6,495 nucleotides of DNA from an uncultured Clostridia bacterium (GTDB lineage Bacteria > Bacillota > Clostridia > Oscillospirales > Oscillospiraceae): NCBI GenBank assembly GCA_947169005.1, contig CAMVOG010000139.1, positions 1 to 6,495 on the forward strand, written 5' to 3'. This document shows positions 5,430 to 6,495 of this stretch, in pieces. A model generated the notes under the pieces. That model was not told where the DNA came from. It saw nothing but the letters and a program-made list of their open reading frames with translations, and did not search any database. The position numbers and the translations under genes are program-made. Positions within the stretch are counted from its first letter, which is position 1. The number at the start of each line of letters is the position of its first letter.

Positions 5430-6495
5430 TCACAGCACCGCCGTCACGCGCTTGACGGCCTCCGCCGTGGCCTCGGCGGTGCCGAAGGCGGTGAGGCGGA
5501 TGTAGCCCTCGCCGCTGGGGCCGAAGCCCGCGCCGGGGGTCGTGACCACGTTGGCCTGCTTCAGAAGCAGGTCGAAGAAGTCCCAGGAGCCCATGCCCTT
5601 GGGGGTCCTGGCCCAGATATAGGGGGCGTTGACGCCGCCGTAGACCTCCAGGCCAGCCTTTTTCAAGCCCTCCAGAATGACCTGGGCGTTCTTCTGATAA
5701 TAGCCGATGGTCTCGCGGATCTCCTTCTGCCCCTGGGGGGTGAAGACGGCCTCCGCGCCTCTCTGTACAATATACGGCACGCCGTTGAATTTGGTGCTTT
5801 GCCGCCGGGCCCACAGGGCGTTGAGGGAGGCGCCGTCCCGCTCCAGCTCCTTGGGGATCACGGTGTAGGCGCAGCGGGTGCCCGTGAAGCCCGCGGTCTT
5901 GGAGAAGCTGCGGAACTCGATGGCGCAGGTCCGGGCCCCCTCGATCTCAAAGATGGAATGGGGCACCTCCGCCTCGGTGATGAAGGCCTCGTAGGCGGAG
6001 TCGTAGAGGATGACGGATTGATGCTCGTTGGCGTAATCCACCCACTTTTTCAACTGGCTCCGGGTGGCCACGGTGCCCGTGGGGTTATTGGGATAGCAGA
6101 GATAGATCATATCCGGCACGGTCTCGGGCAGGGCGGGCTCGAAGCCGTTCTCCGCCGTGCAGGGCATGTAAACCAGCCGCTCCCAGCGCCCGTCCACATA
6201 GTTGCCCAGGCGGCCCGCCATGGCGTTGGAATCCACATAGACGGGATAGACCGGGTCGTAAACGGCCACTAAGTTATCCTGGCCGAAGATATCCACGATG
6301 TTGCCGCAGTCGCTCTTCGCGCCGTCGCTGACGAAGATCTCCTCCGTCGCAAGCTCCACGCCCTTGGCGGCGTAATCGCCCCGGATGGCCTGGATGAGGA
6401 AATCGTAGCCGTAATCGGGGCCGTAGCCCTTGAAGCCTGCGGGCTCGCCCATTTCGGTGACGGCCTTATGCATGGCCTCCACCACCGTGGGGGCC
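5430..6495 (-). CDS. dapL: LL-diaminopimelate aminotransferase (5' end outside window)
   Basis: The frame is open to the right edge of the window, reading APTVVEAMHKAV there, so about 50 N-terminal residues are missing compared with the usual ~400-residue enzyme; 354 remain. DapL is a PLP enzyme of fold type I. It turns tetrahydrodipicolinate and glutamate directly into LL-diaminopimelate, bypassing the acylated intermediates of lysine and peptidoglycan synthesis. Counting from the GTG at 6483-6485 as residue 1, visible landmarks are GYGPDYGYDFL (20-30), VSDGAKSDCGNI (52-63), YDPVYPVYVD (76-85), YPNNPTGTVAT (131-141), YDSAYEAFI (161-169) and the PLP-lysine motif SFSKTAGFTGTR (193-204, Lys196). 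The C-terminus has YIRLTAFG with the substrate-carboxylate arginine. The GTG is internal, not a start. The sequence pattern is clearly DapL and not aspartate aminotransferase or the DapC type. glmS follows after 116 bp on the same strand; both feed peptidoglycan precursors. Confidence 0.96.
   Translation of the reverse strand, partial: APTVVEAMHKAVTEMGEPAGFKGYGPDYGYDFLIQAIRGDYAAKGVELATEEIFVSDGAKSDCGNIVDIFGQDNLVAVYDPVYPVYVDSNAMAGRLGNYVDGRWERLVYMPCTAENGFEPALPETVPDMIYLCYPNNPTGTVATRSQLKKWVDYANEHQSVILYDSAYEAFITEAEVPHSIFEIEGARTCAIEFRSFSKTAGFTGTRCAYTVIPKELERDGASLNALWARRQSTKFNGVPYIVQRGAEAVFTPQGQKEIRETIGYYQKNAQVILEGLKKAGLEVYGGVNAPYIWARTPKGMGSWDFFDLLLKQANVVTTPGAGFGPSGEGYIRLTAFGTAEATAEAVKRVTAVL

Overview
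The window looks like a piece of chromosome from a GC-rich Clostridia-type Firmicute, most likely a gut Oscillospiraceae-like bacterium. This is inferred from a THF riboswitch, a folate-family ECF S component, the DapL route to diaminopimelate, strong AGGAGG-type ribosome binding sites, and strongly G/C-ending codons combined with AT-rich promoters. No phage, IS, CRISPR, tRNA or rRNA sequence is visible. All genes are recognisable housekeeping families.

Left part (1-1082): a 3'-truncated gcvH-like gene runs leftward off the window from its own promoter (TTGACA / CATAGT). A 5-formyltetrahydrofolate cyclo-ligase gene is transcribed rightward from the opposite side of the same intergenic region. 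The GcvH-like protein aligns without gaps to the lipoyl-domain signature but has Asp where the lipoylated Lys should be. It has no lysine at all in its 83 visible residues.

Middle part (1083-3480): a promoter, a complete tetrahydrofolate (THF) riboswitch aptamer and an intrinsic terminator precede folC (folylpolyglutamate/dihydrofolate synthase) and a folT-like folate ECF S component. A short intergenic stretch between the two genes carries five tandem copies of a 7-bp repeat. The unit closes with a strong, possibly bidirectional, terminator. Together with the cyclo-ligase this is a folate salvage and retention module: FolT binds and imports folate with an ECF motor encoded elsewhere, FolC traps it as polyglutamate, the cyclo-ligase recycles 5-formyl-THF, and the riboswitch senses reduced folate and probably shuts the operon off by attenuation. 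GcvH would normally belong to the same one-carbon economy.

Right part (3481-6495): two leftward genes, dapL (LL-diaminopimelate aminotransferase, 5' end outside the window) followed by a complete glmS. Both supply peptidoglycan precursors (diaminopimelate and glucosamine-6-phosphate). The 116-bp gap between them has a GC-rich hairpin element but no convincing promoter and no glmS ribozyme.

The observations most worth a second look are the lysine-less GcvH-like protein, the THF riboswitch with a readable switching relay, the heptamer repeats in the folC-folT spacer, and an extra N-terminal membrane helix on the S component.
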